From NCBI RefSeq assembly GCF_014694315.1, contig NZ_JAAOXD010000003.1:702160-766159 (forward strand): a stretch of 64,000 nucleotides of DNA, in the 5' to 3' direction. Positions 1 to 8,383 of the stretch are shown here, piece after piece. The notes beneath the pieces are model-generated. The model was not told the origin of the DNA. It made no database searches and saw nothing but the letters and a program-made list of their open reading frames with translations. The DNA is from Arthrobacter ipis (GTDB taxonomy: Bacteria; Actinomycetota; Actinomycetes; Actinomycetales; Micrococcaceae). Positions within the stretch are counted from its first letter, which is position 1; every line of letters begins with the position of its first letter. Both the position numbers and the translations under genes were made by a program.

Positions 1-1084
1 CGGCTTTGTTCATGCGCTGGGCGAACTTGGGGGCGGAGCCGGCCACGGACATGGAGCGCAGGATCCGGCCGGTGGAGTAGAGGCCGGCGTTGAGTGAGGA
101 CAGGGCGGCGGTGAGGACCACGAGGTTCATGATGACGTCCACGCCCTGGATGCCGATGGAGCCGAAGAATGTCACGAAGGGGCTGACGCCCTTCTGGTAG
201 GAGGTGAAGGGCAGGAGCAGGGCGAGCAGGATGACGGAGCCGACGTAGAACACGGCGATGCGGAAGACCACGGAGTTGATGGCTTTGGGCATGATTTTTT
301 CGGGGTTTTCGGTTTCGCCGGCGGCGGTGCCGACGAGTTCGATGGAGGCGTAGGCGAACAGGACGCCCTGCATGAGGATGATCATGGGCAGCAGGCCGTT
401 GGGGAAGATGCCGCCGTTATCGGTGATGAGGCTGAAGCCGGTTTCCTGGCCGGGGACCGGGGTGCCGAAGATGACGAAGTAGGTGCCGATGAGGAGGAAG
501 GCGACGAGGGCGGCGACCTTGATGATGGCGAACCAGAATTCCATTTCGCCGAAGACCTTGACGGAAACGAGGTTCAGGCAGAGGACGACGACGAGGGCGG
601 TCAGTGCCCAGACCCATTGGGGGACGTCGGCCATCCAGGGGATGTAGTTGCCGAAGAAGTTCATGTAGAGGGCGGCGGCGGTGATGTCCACGATGGTGGT
701 GGTGGCCCAGTTGATCCAGTAGAACCAGCCCGAGACGAAGGCTGCTTTCTCGCCGAAGAATTCGCGGGCGTAGGAGACGAACGAGCCCGAGGAGGGCCGG
801 TGGAGGACCAGTTCGCCGAGGGCGCGCAGGATCAGGAAGGCGAAGAAGCCGCAGACGGCGTAGGCGATGACCAGGGACGGCCCGGCAGCGTTGAGCCGGC
901 CGCCGGCGCCGAGGAACAGGCCGGTGCCGATCGCGCCGCCGATGGCGATCATCTGGATCTGCCGCGGCTTCAGGCTCTTGTGGTAGCCCTTGTCCTCCGC
1001 ATGGAGCGCGGTTTGCGTGGCATGCAAATGGTGCGGGACAGCCTGATGCAAAGCAACCTCGTCGTTGGGGTTGTCCTGGGGCAT
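1..1084 (-). CDS. APC-family amino-acid permease (partial, 3' end outside window)
   Basis: Inner-membrane amino-acid transporter of the APC superfamily, closest in feel to the AnsP (asparagine) and GABA permease group. 361 codons are visible and the C-terminus lies beyond the window edge. After a soluble N-terminus of about 40 residues, the first membrane segment carries the family signature [13 protein letters not shown] (residues 49-61), followed by repeated hydrophobic segments. The ATG at 1084 is preceded by AAAGGAA, a good ribosome site. It follows glutaminase by 97 nt on the same strand, so the two probably act together: the permease imports glutamine or asparagine and the glutaminase deamidates it. 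The exact substrate is inferred from context only. Confidence 0.88.
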   Translation of the reverse strand, partial: MPQDNPNDEVALHQAVPHHLHATQTALHAEDKGYHKSLKPRQIQMIAIGGAIGTGLFLGAGGRLNAAGPSLVIAYAVCGFFAFLILRALGELVLHRPSSGSFVSYAREFFGEKAAFVSGWFYWINWATTTIVDITAAALYMNFFGNYIPWMADVPQWVWALTALVVVLCLNLVSVKVFGEMEFWFAIIKVAALVAFLLIGTYFVIFGTPVPGQETGFSLITDNGGIFPNGLLPMIILMQGVLFAYASIELVGTAAGETENPEKIMPKAINSVVFRIAVFYVGSVILLALLLPFTSYQKGVSPFVTFFGSIGIQGVDVIMNLVVLTAALSSLNAGLYSTGRILRSMSVAGSAPKFAQRMNKA

Positions 1085-1181
1085 GTTATTCCTTTCGAGC
1101 CGGAAAGATCGGACCGGTTAGGGGAATGAGGTGGAGGAATGGATGACCGTCTGAGGCCAGCGGGGAAGGTTTGGCGGTCCG

Positions 1182-2114
1182 TTAAAAAACCGACCAACCT
1201 GTGCGGTCGGAGAGATCGGCGAGCGCAGCGCTGCCAGCAAGGGAATTGCCTTTGGCGTCCAGCCGGGGACTCCAGACGCAGATGGCGCAGTGACCGGGAA
1301 CGATGACCAGGATGCCTCCGCCCACGCCGCTCTTTCCGGGCAATCCCACGCGGTAGGCGAATTCGCCGGCGGCGTCGTACATGCCGCAGGTCAACATAAT
1401 GGATCCGATGCGTTTCGCCTCGCTTCGGGACACCACAGTTCCAAAGGCTCCGCGTCCGTCATGGGCGAGGAAGAGGCCGGCCTTGGCCAGTTCCACACAG
1501 GTCATCATGATGGAGCACTGGCGGACATAGTTTTCCACCACGGCCTCGGCGGACTGCCGGAGGTTGCCGAAATTCTTGAGGAAGTGGGCCAGGGCCAGGT
1601 TGCGGCTGCTATTCGAGAGTTCGCTGGCCGCGGCCGCCGCGTCGATGAAAGGCCCTGCCTGTCCGGTCTGTCCGGTGAGAAAGCTCAGGAGCGCGGCGGC
1701 GGCGTCGGGGGTCTCCTCCATCAGGTGGTCGGTAACCACCAGGGCGCCAGCGTTAATGAACGGGTTCCGCGGGATGCCGTGTTCCACTTCCAGCTGGACC
1801 AGGGAGTTGAAGGCCGTGCCGGAAGGTTCGCGCAGCACCCGGGACCACAGTGTTCCTGAGCTGTTCAGGCGAAGCGCCATGGCCAGCGTGAACACCTTGG
1901 AAATGCTTTGGATGGAAAAGGGGACATCCGCGTCACCCGAGGCAAAAACATCCCCGGCTGCGGTGGCCACAGCTATTCCGAATCGGTTAAAGGGAACCCC
2001 CGCCAGCGATGGGATGTTTGCCGGGACAGAGCCGGCTTCCTTCTGTGGCCTGTGACTGCGGACGATGTCATCGAGCATCGGGCCCAAAGGCGGAGCATCG
2101 AGTGTTGTGGTCAT
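1182..2114 (-). CDS. glsA: Glutaminase
   Basis: Cytosolic glutaminase of the serine-dependent beta-lactamase-like family, converting L-glutamine to glutamate and ammonia. The 310-residue length is typical. The catalytic SxxK motif is visible as SISK (Ser70 and Lys73 from the chosen start) in the segment FSIQSISKVF, and the conserved NPFINAGA segment is present. The start at 2114 overlaps the TGA of the upstream regulator gene as ATGA, with an AGGAA element before it, indicating translational coupling. An in-frame codon 12 residues upstream would extend into the regulator and is less likely. The permease gene follows 97 nt downstream. Confidence 0.93.
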   Translation of the reverse strand: MTTTLDAPPLGPMLDDIVRSHRPQKEAGSVPANIPSLAGVPFNRFGIAVATAAGDVFASGDADVPFSIQSISKVFTLAMALRLNSSGTLWSRVLREPSGTAFNSLVQLEVEHGIPRNPFINAGALVVTDHLMEETPDAAAALLSFLTGQTGQAGPFIDAAAAASELSNSSRNLALAHFLKNFGNLRQSAEAVVENYVRQCSIMMTCVELAKAGLFLAHDGRGAFGTVVSRSEAKRIGSIMLTCGMYDAAGEFAYRVGLPGKSGVGGGILVIVPGHCAICVWSPRLDAKGNSLAGSAALADLSDRTGWSVF

Positions 2115-3709
2115 TTCCTGCCTTGAAGTTCGTTGTGAGAGCAGGCCCACTCCTGGACATGCAGCAGCGCCACCAGCGCATCGCGGGGCTTGCCGAAATC
2201 AAGGCCGGTAACCCGGGCGGCCTTGCTGATCCGGTAGTAGACAGTGTTTTTGTGCAGTGCCATGCGTTTGGCGCACTCAGCGACGTCGAGCGAGGAGTCG
2301 AAATATACGCGCAGGGTTTCCGCGAGTTCGGCGTCGTCCTGCAAAAGGGCGGACAGGCTCCGGTGGCGGAAAGACGAGGAGACGAACCTCCGGACGGCGT
2401 CCTGGAATAGGATTTCGGGCTCGAAGTCAGTCACTGTGGCTACGGAGGTGTCAGGGGAGGCGCCGATGCAGTCCAGCAGGGCCTCGGTGATGGGGGTGAC
2501 CGAGTGGAGTGCCAACAGATCCGCTGCCACCGGGCCGACGGCGGCGAAGGGGCTGATGCCCAGGTGCCTGGTTGCGTCCCGGACGATGGATTCGGCCAGG
2601 CTCCGGAGCCCGGGTTCCGCCGCAGCGGACAGCAGACCTGGAACGATGACGGCAGTGTCGCCCTTGAATTGCCCGACTACCGCGGACGCCTTGTAAGCGG
2701 CGGCGTGGATGGACGCCAGACTGGCGAGCTCACCGTGCTTCAATGCGGCATCGTCGGCCTGGGTGTCTGCGCGGGACATTCCTATCAGGATCAGTGCGGC
2801 GGGACGCTCCACCGGGATTTTCCCGCTCCGGGCACTCGCAGCGGCCTCGGCAGCTCCGGACAGAATCCGGGCAATGCGGTCCTCGCGCATGTGCACGGAC
2901 TGCTGATTGCGATAACGGATTAGCTCGGCGGAGGCCCGGGCCGCGGATCCCGTGAGCACATAGTCAACATCGGCGGTGAAGCCGTCCCCGGTTTCCTGAA
3001 GCCAGATATACCCCATGATCCGGTCACCGGCGAACAGCGTGATTGCTACGCGTTCCCTCAGGCCGTCCTGCGGCCTGGCCGGCACACGCACAGGGAGCCG
3101 GGTTCTGTGCAGTTCCCGGTAGGCACCGAGGTCCTTAAGCAGCAGTTCGTATTTCCGCGGTCCGCGCCGGGCCAGGATGGACGCCGTCCGCAATTCGTCG
3201 ATGTCGTTCGAGACCGTGGAGTAGGCCAGGACCTTGTTGGCGGCATCCTCAATAACCACATGGCTCGAGGTCAGGCGTGCGGTGGTCTGAGCGATGGCAA
3301 ACAGGTCTTCTTCCAGCAGCGTCAGCACTTCGCTCTGGTAACTGCGCGGCTGGATCCGGTCCTTGGCGATCGACAGGAGCCGGTCCCAATCGGCAGCCGG
3401 GTCCACCAGCAGCAACCCCGTGCCCGCAGTGCCCAGCAATTCCTCGGCGTCGGTCAGCTCTTCGCGGCTTCCCTTGACCGCAACAACAGACGGCGGGTTC
3501 TTCAGGAGCCGGCGCAACGCCGGCAAAGCCGAGCGTCCACGGACGCCTATCAGCAGGACAAAGGCTGCCCCGGCGTCGGCCGTTTCATCGTCGGCATCAA
3601 CGATCAGGAACCTTTCGACTGCCGAACGCTCGGGGGCGGGCCGCATGATGAGGGTGGCGAAACCCAGGGGGAAGTCCGAAAGGATATCGTCCACCGTAAC
3701 CGCGGCCAT
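2111..3709 (-). CDS. PucR/CdaR-type transcriptional regulator
   Basis: 532-residue DNA-binding regulator of the PucR family. The N-terminal half resembles a purine-catabolism/PucR ligand domain, the middle (about 180-300) looks GAF-like, and the C-terminus (about 465-525) carries the PucR helix-turn-helix, recognisable as LDVAECAKRMALHKNTVYYR. It is the first gene of a leftward unit and its stop overlaps the start of glutaminase by 4 nt, so it probably controls glutaminase and the permease. An AAGGGA ribosome site lies before the ATG at 3709. The ligand is not deducible; glutamine-related control is inferred from its neighbours. Confidence 0.88.
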   Translation of the reverse strand: MAAVTVDDILSDFPLGFATLIMRPAPERSAVERFLIVDADDETADAGAAFVLLIGVRGRSALPALRRLLKNPPSVVAVKGSREELTDAEELLGTAGTGLLLVDPAADWDRLLSIAKDRIQPRSYQSEVLTLLEEDLFAIAQTTARLTSSHVVIEDAANKVLAYSTVSNDIDELRTASILARRGPRKYELLLKDLGAYRELHRTRLPVRVPARPQDGLRERVAITLFAGDRIMGYIWLQETGDGFTADVDYVLTGSAARASAELIRYRNQQSVHMREDRIARILSGAAEAAASARSGKIPVERPAALILIGMSRADTQADDAALKHGELASLASIHAAAYKASAVVGQFKGDTAVIVPGLLSAAAEPGLRSLAESIVRDATRHLGISPFAAVGPVAADLLALHSVTPITEALLDCIGASPDTSVATVTDFEPEILFQDAVRRFVSSSFRHRSLSALLQDDAELAETLRVYFDSSLDVAECAKRMALHKNTVYYRISKAARVTGLDFGKPRDALVALLHVQEWACSHNELQGRK

Positions 3710-3900
3710 GGTTTCCCTTCTGCGTCGATCCGTCCGGACGGCTCTGTCCGGTCACCTCATGGTATCGACCGGATTTCCCCCGAAATATGTGACGGAATCC
3801 AAACGGGGTTGCCGGTTTTCGGGTTCCGGCCCAATGCGCCGGGATTTTCGGTTCACGCGGCTAGCCCTGATCGTGCTCCGACTTAGGGCAGACTGGTGCC

Positions 3901-4566
3901 ATGAATGATGATGCGAAGGCGGTTACGACCCAGGGTTCGACAGTTGAGGACTGGACGCAGGCGCTGGCAGAGTCCGTTGGTTCCCCTGGCGGCGGCGCCG
4001 GGGCGGGCGTGATGCTTGCCATCGCCGCGTCACTAGCTTCCATGGTCGCGGGATACACGGACGCCGACGGGGACCAGCGGCAGGACCTGGCCGATGTTCA
4101 CGCGCGGGTCCGCTCGCTCCGGGAGGCCGCCCTTCGGCTGGCCGATGAGGATGCTTCAGCGTCCCAGGCTTTCGGCGCCGCCTTCCGGCTGGATCCGGGG
4201 CCGGAGCGGGAGGATGCGATACGCCGGGCATCGGTGGACGCCGCCAAAGCCTCTGCCGTGCTCGGCGAGCGCGCCATCGATGCCATTGGAGATCTGGAGT
4301 GGCTGGCGTCGAACGGGAACCCGGCGCTTGTTGCCGACGTCGTCGTCGCGTGCGGTGCCCTGCGGGCAGCGGTGACCGGGGCGCGGACCAACGTGCGTTT
4401 CGACCTCGCGGCGCTCACCTCCGCAGGCCGAACGCCCGAGCAGATCCGCGAAGACCAGCCGGCCCTGTGGTCCACCGTCGAAAATCTTGACGCCGCAGTT
4501 GAGCGGATCGACCGGCTAACCGCTGAGGTGAATCACCGCTCCCCTCCTGCTGGCTCCGGCTCGTAG
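3901..4566 (+). CDS. Cyclodeaminase/cyclohydrolase-family protein
   Basis: 221-residue protein of the formiminotransferase-cyclodeaminase (FTCD_C) family, which folds as a helical bundle and in other organisms removes ammonia from 5-formimino-THF or opens methenyl-THF. The family glycine-rich motif SPGGGAGAGVMLA is at residues 28-40. No formiminotransferase domain or histidine-utilisation gene is nearby, so the actual folate substrate is unknown. It is transcribed divergently from the PucR-type gene, 191 nt away. The bases before the ATG show no convincing ribosome site. Confidence 0.8.
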   Translation: MNDDAKAVTTQGSTVEDWTQALAESVGSPGGGAGAGVMLAIAASLASMVAGYTDADGDQRQDLADVHARVRSLREAALRLADEDASASQAFGAAFRLDPGPEREDAIRRASVDAAKASAVLGERAIDAIGDLEWLASNGNPALVADVVVACGALRAAVTGARTNVRFDLAALTSAGRTPEQIREDQPALWSTVENLDAAVERIDRLTAEVNHRSPPAGSGS

Positions 4567-4626
4567 GACGCAAGGCCTCCCGGAGCCGAATGCGAGCTGT
4601 TTGGCGACGACAAGCAGTCGGGGAAG

Positions 4627-4857
4627 TTATCCGGCCGGCTCTGGTTCCGACACAGGGACAACAGTGTGACCCAGCGCCGAACCGAACAGTTCACGGGGCT
4701 CACACCCCGAGGCCCGTATCCAAAAAAGTTCCCCGGAGGGCGTGACAGTTTCCACGTACCCGACGCGGATAACCGTTCCTCCCTGTTCCACCCTGACCTT
4801 CGTCCCTATGAGGTCGCGCGCATCATGTGTACTTCCTGAAACTGTCCCCGGCGTCAC
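4627..4857 (-). CDS. Small hypothetical protein, 76 aa
   Basis: I do not recognise a family. The sequence alternates beta-prone stretches (VRVEQGGTVIRVGYVETV) and could be a small SH3-like barrel. The start is a GTG at 4857 with AAGGAG nine bases upstream, which is the main evidence that it is translated. An AT-rich inverted repeat at 4921-4939 lies in its upstream region. It sits alone between convergent and same-strand neighbours; function unknown. Confidence 0.5.
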   Translation of the reverse strand: MTPGTVSGSTHDARDLIGTKVRVEQGGTVIRVGYVETVTPSGELFWIRASGCEPRELFGSALGHTVVPVSEPEPAG

Positions 4858-4920
4858 TGTCGGTGGCTCCTTGCATTTGAACGGCGTCAGCCTGACCCTG
4901 CATACAGCCCAGGCCTAGAT

Positions 4921-4939
4921 AAATGAACATCATTCATTT
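4921..4939. promoter_or_regulatory. TetR-like inverted repeat
   Basis: AAATGAA-CATCA-TTCATTT is a perfect 7-bp inverted repeat with a 5-bp centre in an AT-rich island inside GC-rich DNA. The TGAA-N5-TTCA core resembles operators of TetR-family repressors. It lies about 64 nt upstream of the small gene at 4627-4857. No TetR gene is present in the window, so the binder is unknown. Confidence 0.4.
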
Positions 4940-4994
4940 TATGCGACGGGCGCAGGTTTTCATAGCCGCGATGCGCGGAGTGGCCCAGCCGGCT

Positions 4995-5594
4995 TTACGG
5001 CCTCGAGGCGGACGCCTGGCTGCGCAACGCTGCGAGCGCGTCCGCCAGAGGCATGCGGAGTGCAGGGCCATGGCCCGGGGTGTGCCCTGGCAGCAGAACG
5101 GCCTCAGGCTTGCCGGGAAGGCGACTGAGCGTACCGGCGCTCCAGGCCTGGGCGGCGGTAGCCGGTTGCGCCTTGAGGGCACCCGCTTCAATGACGTGGG
5201 CCATCCAGCGGAAAACGCGGGGCCGCCAGGCGCGGACGATGACCTGGCCGAACGTGACCTGGTGCTTTTCCTTTCCTTGGACATGAGCCAGCTCTTCCGG
5301 CGCACACAGTATGGGGGTTCCATAGGTTTCGGAGAAGTAGGCCGCTGAACCGGTGTGGTCGACGTGGCCGTGCGTGATGAGCATGGCGCGGGCGTCGGCG
5401 GGCCGCAGGCCCATATGGCGGATGGACTCAAGGACCAGGGCGCGGTCGGAGGGATATCCGCTGTCGATAATCATGAATCCGCTCTCGTCGCGGACAATGA
5501 TCCAGTTTGACGCGGGCCCCTCGACAAAAAAGACGCCGGGGCACGGTTCCGATGTGCTGGAGGAGGGCTGCCACATAGTTTTCTGCTGCTTCAC
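4995..5594 (-). CDS. Metallo-beta-lactamase-fold hydrolase with internal deletion
   Basis: MBL-fold protein of 199 residues. The metal-binding motif HGHVDH (HxHxDH) is intact in ITHGHVDHTGS. Near the C-terminus the sequence reads LLPGHTPGHGPALRMPLA, in which the mid-domain PGHTPGH motif runs straight into what looks like the family's C-terminal PGHG motif. The intervening block of roughly 65-75 residues, which should hold the metal-bridging Asp (typically SGDA), is missing without breaking the frame. Family members are usually about 260-280 residues. The start at 5594 (GTG) lies 6 nt after a TAGGAT -10 box, a leaderless arrangement; a GTG at 5600 is also possible. Probably inactive or altered. 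Confidence 0.72.
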   Translation of the reverse strand: MKQQKTMWQPSSSTSEPCPGVFFVEGPASNWIIVRDESGFMIIDSGYPSDRALVLESIRHMGLRPADARAMLITHGHVDHTGSAAYFSETYGTPILCAPEELAHVQGKEKHQVTFGQVIVRAWRPRVFRWMAHVIEAGALKAQPATAAQAWSAGTLSRLPGKPEAVLLPGHTPGHGPALRMPLADALAALRSQASASRP

Positions 5595-5730
5595 ATGCAC
5601 ATCCTAGATACCGGTCCGCGGCGCCGGGCGCCATTTCGCCCTCGCGTGGCTACTGCAAGTGTGCTTGTCTGAAGCAGGTAGCGCAGATCCAGCGGGGGTC
5701 AGCGGCCGTGGTTCGACGAGGTGAAATGAC

Positions 5731-6363
5731 ATGAGGCTGACCACCACCACCAACGTTTCGGTTGACGGCGTCATGCAGGGGTTGGGCGGACCGGACGAGG
5801 ACCGCAGCGGCGGCTTTGACCGCGGCGGCTGGGCCATTCCGCTTCTCGACGCCGAAGCAGGGGACTACCTCAACCAGGTTTACGGAGGCTCGGACGCGTT
5901 CCTCTTTGGCCGCCGGACGTACGAAATCTTTGCCGGCTACTGGGGAGTGATGCCCAACCCGGAGGCGAACCCGATTGCCGCCGCGCTGAACAGCCGGCCG
6001 AAATATGTGGTTTCGGCCAGCCTCGCCGATCCGCGGTGGGCAGGTACGACTGTCCTTCAGGGCGACCTCGCCACGGCCATCGGTGATCTGAAGGCGAATC
6101 ACGACGGCGAACTGCTGGTGCCGGGCAGCGGTGTCCTCGTCAGGTGGCTGCTGGCCAACGACCTGGTTGACCGGCTCGACCTGGTCACCTATCCCGTCGT
6201 CGTCGGCCAGGGCGCACGGCTGTTCCCCGATTCCGGTCCCGACCTCGCGCTCGAGCTGGTCAGCTCGCGCAACACGTCCCGGGGCATCACCATCCAGACA
6301 TATCGGCCCCGCGGCCGGCCGGAGTACGCGACGTCCACTGTGGACCCCGAAGAAGTGTTCTAG
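5731..6363 (+). CDS. Dihydrofolate-reductase-like (RibD C-terminal) protein
   Basis: 210-residue protein of the RibD_C/DHFR-like family, NADPH-dependent reductases of mostly unknown substrate. It begins MRLTTTTNVSVDGVMQG, the usual strand-and-loop opening of this group, and contains FLFGRRTYEIFAGYW (nucleotide-site helix region) and LLVPGSGVLVRWLLANDLVD. Length is normal. AGGTG lies eight bases before the ATG. It stands alone between an MBL-like gene on the other strand and an alpha/beta hydrolase. Confidence 0.85.
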   Translation: MRLTTTTNVSVDGVMQGLGGPDEDRSGGFDRGGWAIPLLDAEAGDYLNQVYGGSDAFLFGRRTYEIFAGYWGVMPNPEANPIAAALNSRPKYVVSASLADPRWAGTTVLQGDLATAIGDLKANHDGELLVPGSGVLVRWLLANDLVDRLDLVTYPVVVGQGARLFPDSGPDLALELVSSRNTSRGITIQTYRPRGRPEYATSTVDPEEVF

Positions 6364-6396
6364 CTGCGCCGACCCGCAGCGACCAGGTGCGCAGAT

Positions 6397-6402
6397 TAGG
6401 CT
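6397..6402 (+). promoter_or_regulatory. Leaderless -10 box for alpha/beta hydrolase
   Basis: TAGGCT lies 6 nt before the GTG at 6409, which places the expected transcription start at or next to the initiation codon. No Shine-Dalgarno is seen. Confidence 0.5.
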
Positions 6403-6408
6403 GACGCT

Positions 6409-7227
6409 GTGGAGTACAACGCCCGCGGAATACCAGTCCATTATGTCGAGCACGGCAACGGGGTGCCGATCCTGGTGTTACACGGTGCCGGCGTGGATCA
6501 CCGGGAGATGGTCGGTGCCATGGAGCCGATCTTCAGCGAGCTAGCTGAGTGTCGGCGCGTTTATCTTGATCTGCCGGGCATGGGGCACACGCCGGCCGGC
6601 GCGCTGGACAGTGCCGACGACGTTCTTGACCTCCTGCTCACGTTTGTCGATGGCGTCATCGGTGACGGGCAGTTCCGGCTTATGGGCCATTCCGCCGGAG
6701 CGTACTATGCCCGAGCCATCGCCGGGAGGCGTCCGGAGCAGGTGACGGGGCTCGCGTTGATCTGTCCGTTGGGTGAGAACGCCCGGAATCTTCCTGTGCA
6801 CCAGGTCTTGCACGCGTCGGTCGATCCGGGCGAGACTCTCGGCCCGGCCGACGAGAGGGTGTTCCGCGACTACTTTGTCGTGCAGACGCAGGCCACGTTG
6901 GAGCGATACAAGGAGTACGTCCTCCCCGCCCTTGGTCTGGTTGACGAAGCCGGACTCGAGCGGATCGGCCAACACTGGCTGTTCAGTGCCGGTCCCGAAG
7001 GGGGCACGCCGTACTCCGGCCCCGTCCTCATAGTTTCCGGCCGCCAGGACTCCGTGGTGGGGTACGCCGCGCAATGGGATCTGCTCGAGCTCTATCCGCG
7101 GGCTACATTCGCCGTGCTCGACGGCGCCGGTCATGCGTTGCCGCACGAACAGCCCGCCCTCACCAAGGCGCTGATCGCGGAGTGGCTCGACCGCGTGCGC
7201 GAACGTCGCTTTGGCGCTGATTCGTGA
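6409..7227 (+). CDS. Alpha/beta hydrolase
   Basis: 272-residue alpha/beta-fold hydrolase. The nucleophile elbow is GHSAG (in LMGHSAGAYYA, near residue 93), the acid is likely the Asp in SGRQDSVVG, and the base is the His in GAGHALPHEQP near the C-terminus, the classical triad order. The oxyanion-loop motif HGAGVDH follows the first strands. The start is GTG at 6409, six bases after a TAGGCT -10 box. Substrate unknown; no membrane segment or signal peptide. Confidence 0.85.
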   Translation: MEYNARGIPVHYVEHGNGVPILVLHGAGVDHREMVGAMEPIFSELAECRRVYLDLPGMGHTPAGALDSADDVLDLLLTFVDGVIGDGQFRLMGHSAGAYYARAIAGRRPEQVTGLALICPLGENARNLPVHQVLHASVDPGETLGPADERVFRDYFVVQTQATLERYKEYVLPALGLVDEAGLERIGQHWLFSAGPEGGTPYSGPVLIVSGRQDSVVGYAAQWDLLELYPRATFAVLDGAGHALPHEQPALTKALIAEWLDRVRERRFGADS

Positions 7228-7626
7228 GTCGAAGCGGTTGAGCCGTGATTGCCGTTCGCCACGGGCGGCCGGTTAGCAGAGTCTGTCCAGGGTCTCGTTG
7301 AGGGTGGACTCGATCTGGCCATTCAGGAGGTCACGCTTGTTCTGGCTGGACCCGTCCTCGAACTCAGTGGATCAGGAGACCGAGAGCGAGGTAATTCGAG
7401 ATCGAGGACTTGAAGGACCCGACACTGACGCGGGCCAGGGGAGCGTTCCGGCCAGCCTAACGCCCCGCTCCTTCGTCATCCGCTGGGAGAGAACAGGGCG
7501 GAAGTCAACGTCGTGCGGCAGCGCGTCATTGACCTCGGGCATCCCTGAAGTGTTGCTGAGCAGTTCCCTCACGGTAATCGGACCTGCGCGGCCCGCATGC
7601 CGGCGATGTTGCCGGCAAAGGATTGG
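7228..7626 (-). pseudogene. Decayed coding remnant, unrecognised
   Basis: No intact gene is present. On the minus strand two stretches look protein-like but are broken. One frame reads GMPEVNDALPHDVDFRPV around 7450-7560. A second, shorter one, ending at a stop near 7273, reads SQNKRDLLNGQIESTLNETL. They lie in different frames separated by stops. I could not assign either to a family. Calling this a decayed gene is an inference from residue composition. Confidence 0.3.
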
Positions 7627-7950
7627 TCACAGGTTTGCTCGCGAGGCTCGACGCCGAGGTTCCGTCATCATGGCGTGCGGATCGGATCGCTGGGGGGAAA
7701 TGCCAATCGGGCGACGGGGGAGGGGATCCTGCTCCCAAGCGGTCGTAGCGCATTGTCCCGGACCGGAAAGTTGCCATACCCCGCCAAGGGCTCGCTGGAC
7801 GCGGCTGGGCAGCGACCAAAACGGCATGCTTCGGTAATCCTCGGGCCCGACAGGAGCCGGATAACCGGTCACAGCACGAACCGTCCAGACTTCTTGATTC
7901 TTGAGGATTTCACGGCCAACGGCGCTGACGTGCGCGGCGCTGGTGCTCAC
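7627..7950 (-). CDS. DUF2750-like protein
   Basis: 107-residue protein that resembles the DUF2750 family. The N-terminus has an amphipathic helix, then NQEVWTVR, then a GYPAPVG turn and MPFWSLPSRVQRAL, matching the family's pattern of E-W-T-x-R, P-x-P and PFWS. A WEQDPLPRR segment follows. The final 35 residues fit the family less well and the gene may be diverged or partly decayed. The GTG start at 7950 has AGGA seven bases upstream. It sits in a stretch otherwise without intact genes. Function of the family is unknown. Confidence 0.45.
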   Translation of the reverse strand: MSTSAAHVSAVGREILKNQEVWTVRAVTGYPAPVGPEDYRSMPFWSLPSRVQRALGGVWQLSGPGQCATTAWEQDPLPRRPIGISPQRSDPHAMMTEPRRRASRANL

Positions 7951-8051
7951 GAGCCCGTCCTGCCAACACTTTGCACTACTGCGCCTTGTGCATCACGGCT
8001 CGGGTGATTTGACCGGGCTGCCGAGAGGACAGGACGGAGGAGGGGCGATCG

Positions 8052-8064
8052 GGCATCGGATGCC
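8052..8064. repeat. Palindrome copy A (CATCGGATG core)
   Basis: GGCATC-G-GATGCC, a perfect 6-bp inverted repeat about one centre base. The same CATCGGATG core, with a similar purine-rich left flank (GGAGGAG) and a right flank of ATGATC versus ATAATC, recurs at 8636-8650. Confidence 0.5.
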
Positions 8065-8110
8065 ATGATCGGGGGTTACTGGTAACAGTGCATATTCACT
8101 GTCGAACTAT

Positions 8111-8383
8111 TCAGGCGTCATCGGAGGGAAATCGCTCCGGATGCTTGGGGTCCCTTCCTCTTTCCCGCCAGTACTCGTCCCGTTGCCATAGCGAGAAACG
8201 GGTTATTAGGACGATCATCACGACGGCGGCAATTGCGAAGAGGATGGTTCGCGTCCAACGCCAGGGTTCCGAGTCGATTCCGAGGATGCTGAGGATGGAG
8301 GAGACCAACATGGCGACCGTAATTGGAAACGTCCAGTAGAGGACCCGTTTGAGTCTCCGTTGCACGTCTTCAGTCGTTGCCAC
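8111..8383 (-). CDS. Small two-helix membrane protein
   Basis: 90-residue protein with two clear membrane helices, about residues 15-37 (starting near WTFPITVAMLVSSIL) and 46-66 (TILFAIAAVVMIVLIT), joined by a short loop, and a charged C-terminal tail rich in Arg, Asp and Glu. The GTG start at 8383 has GGAGG five bases upstream; an ATG four codons earlier overlaps that ribosome site and is less likely. No family recognised. It is flanked on both sides by the paired CATCGGATG palindromes. Confidence 0.6.
   Translation of the reverse strand: MATTEDVQRRLKRVLYWTFPITVAMLVSSILSILGIDSEPWRWTRTILFAIAAVVMIVLITRFSLWQRDEYWRERGRDPKHPERFPSDDA

Noticed and set aside
1182-1200. A T-run at the 3' end of glutaminase that looks like a terminator
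   Set aside because: The T-run encodes the last residues and stop of glutaminase, and no stable stem precedes it.
3880-3900. A leaderless -10 box for the cyclodeaminase-like gene
   Set aside because: The hexamer 6 nt before the ATG is CAGACT, lacking the T at the first position; evidence too weak.
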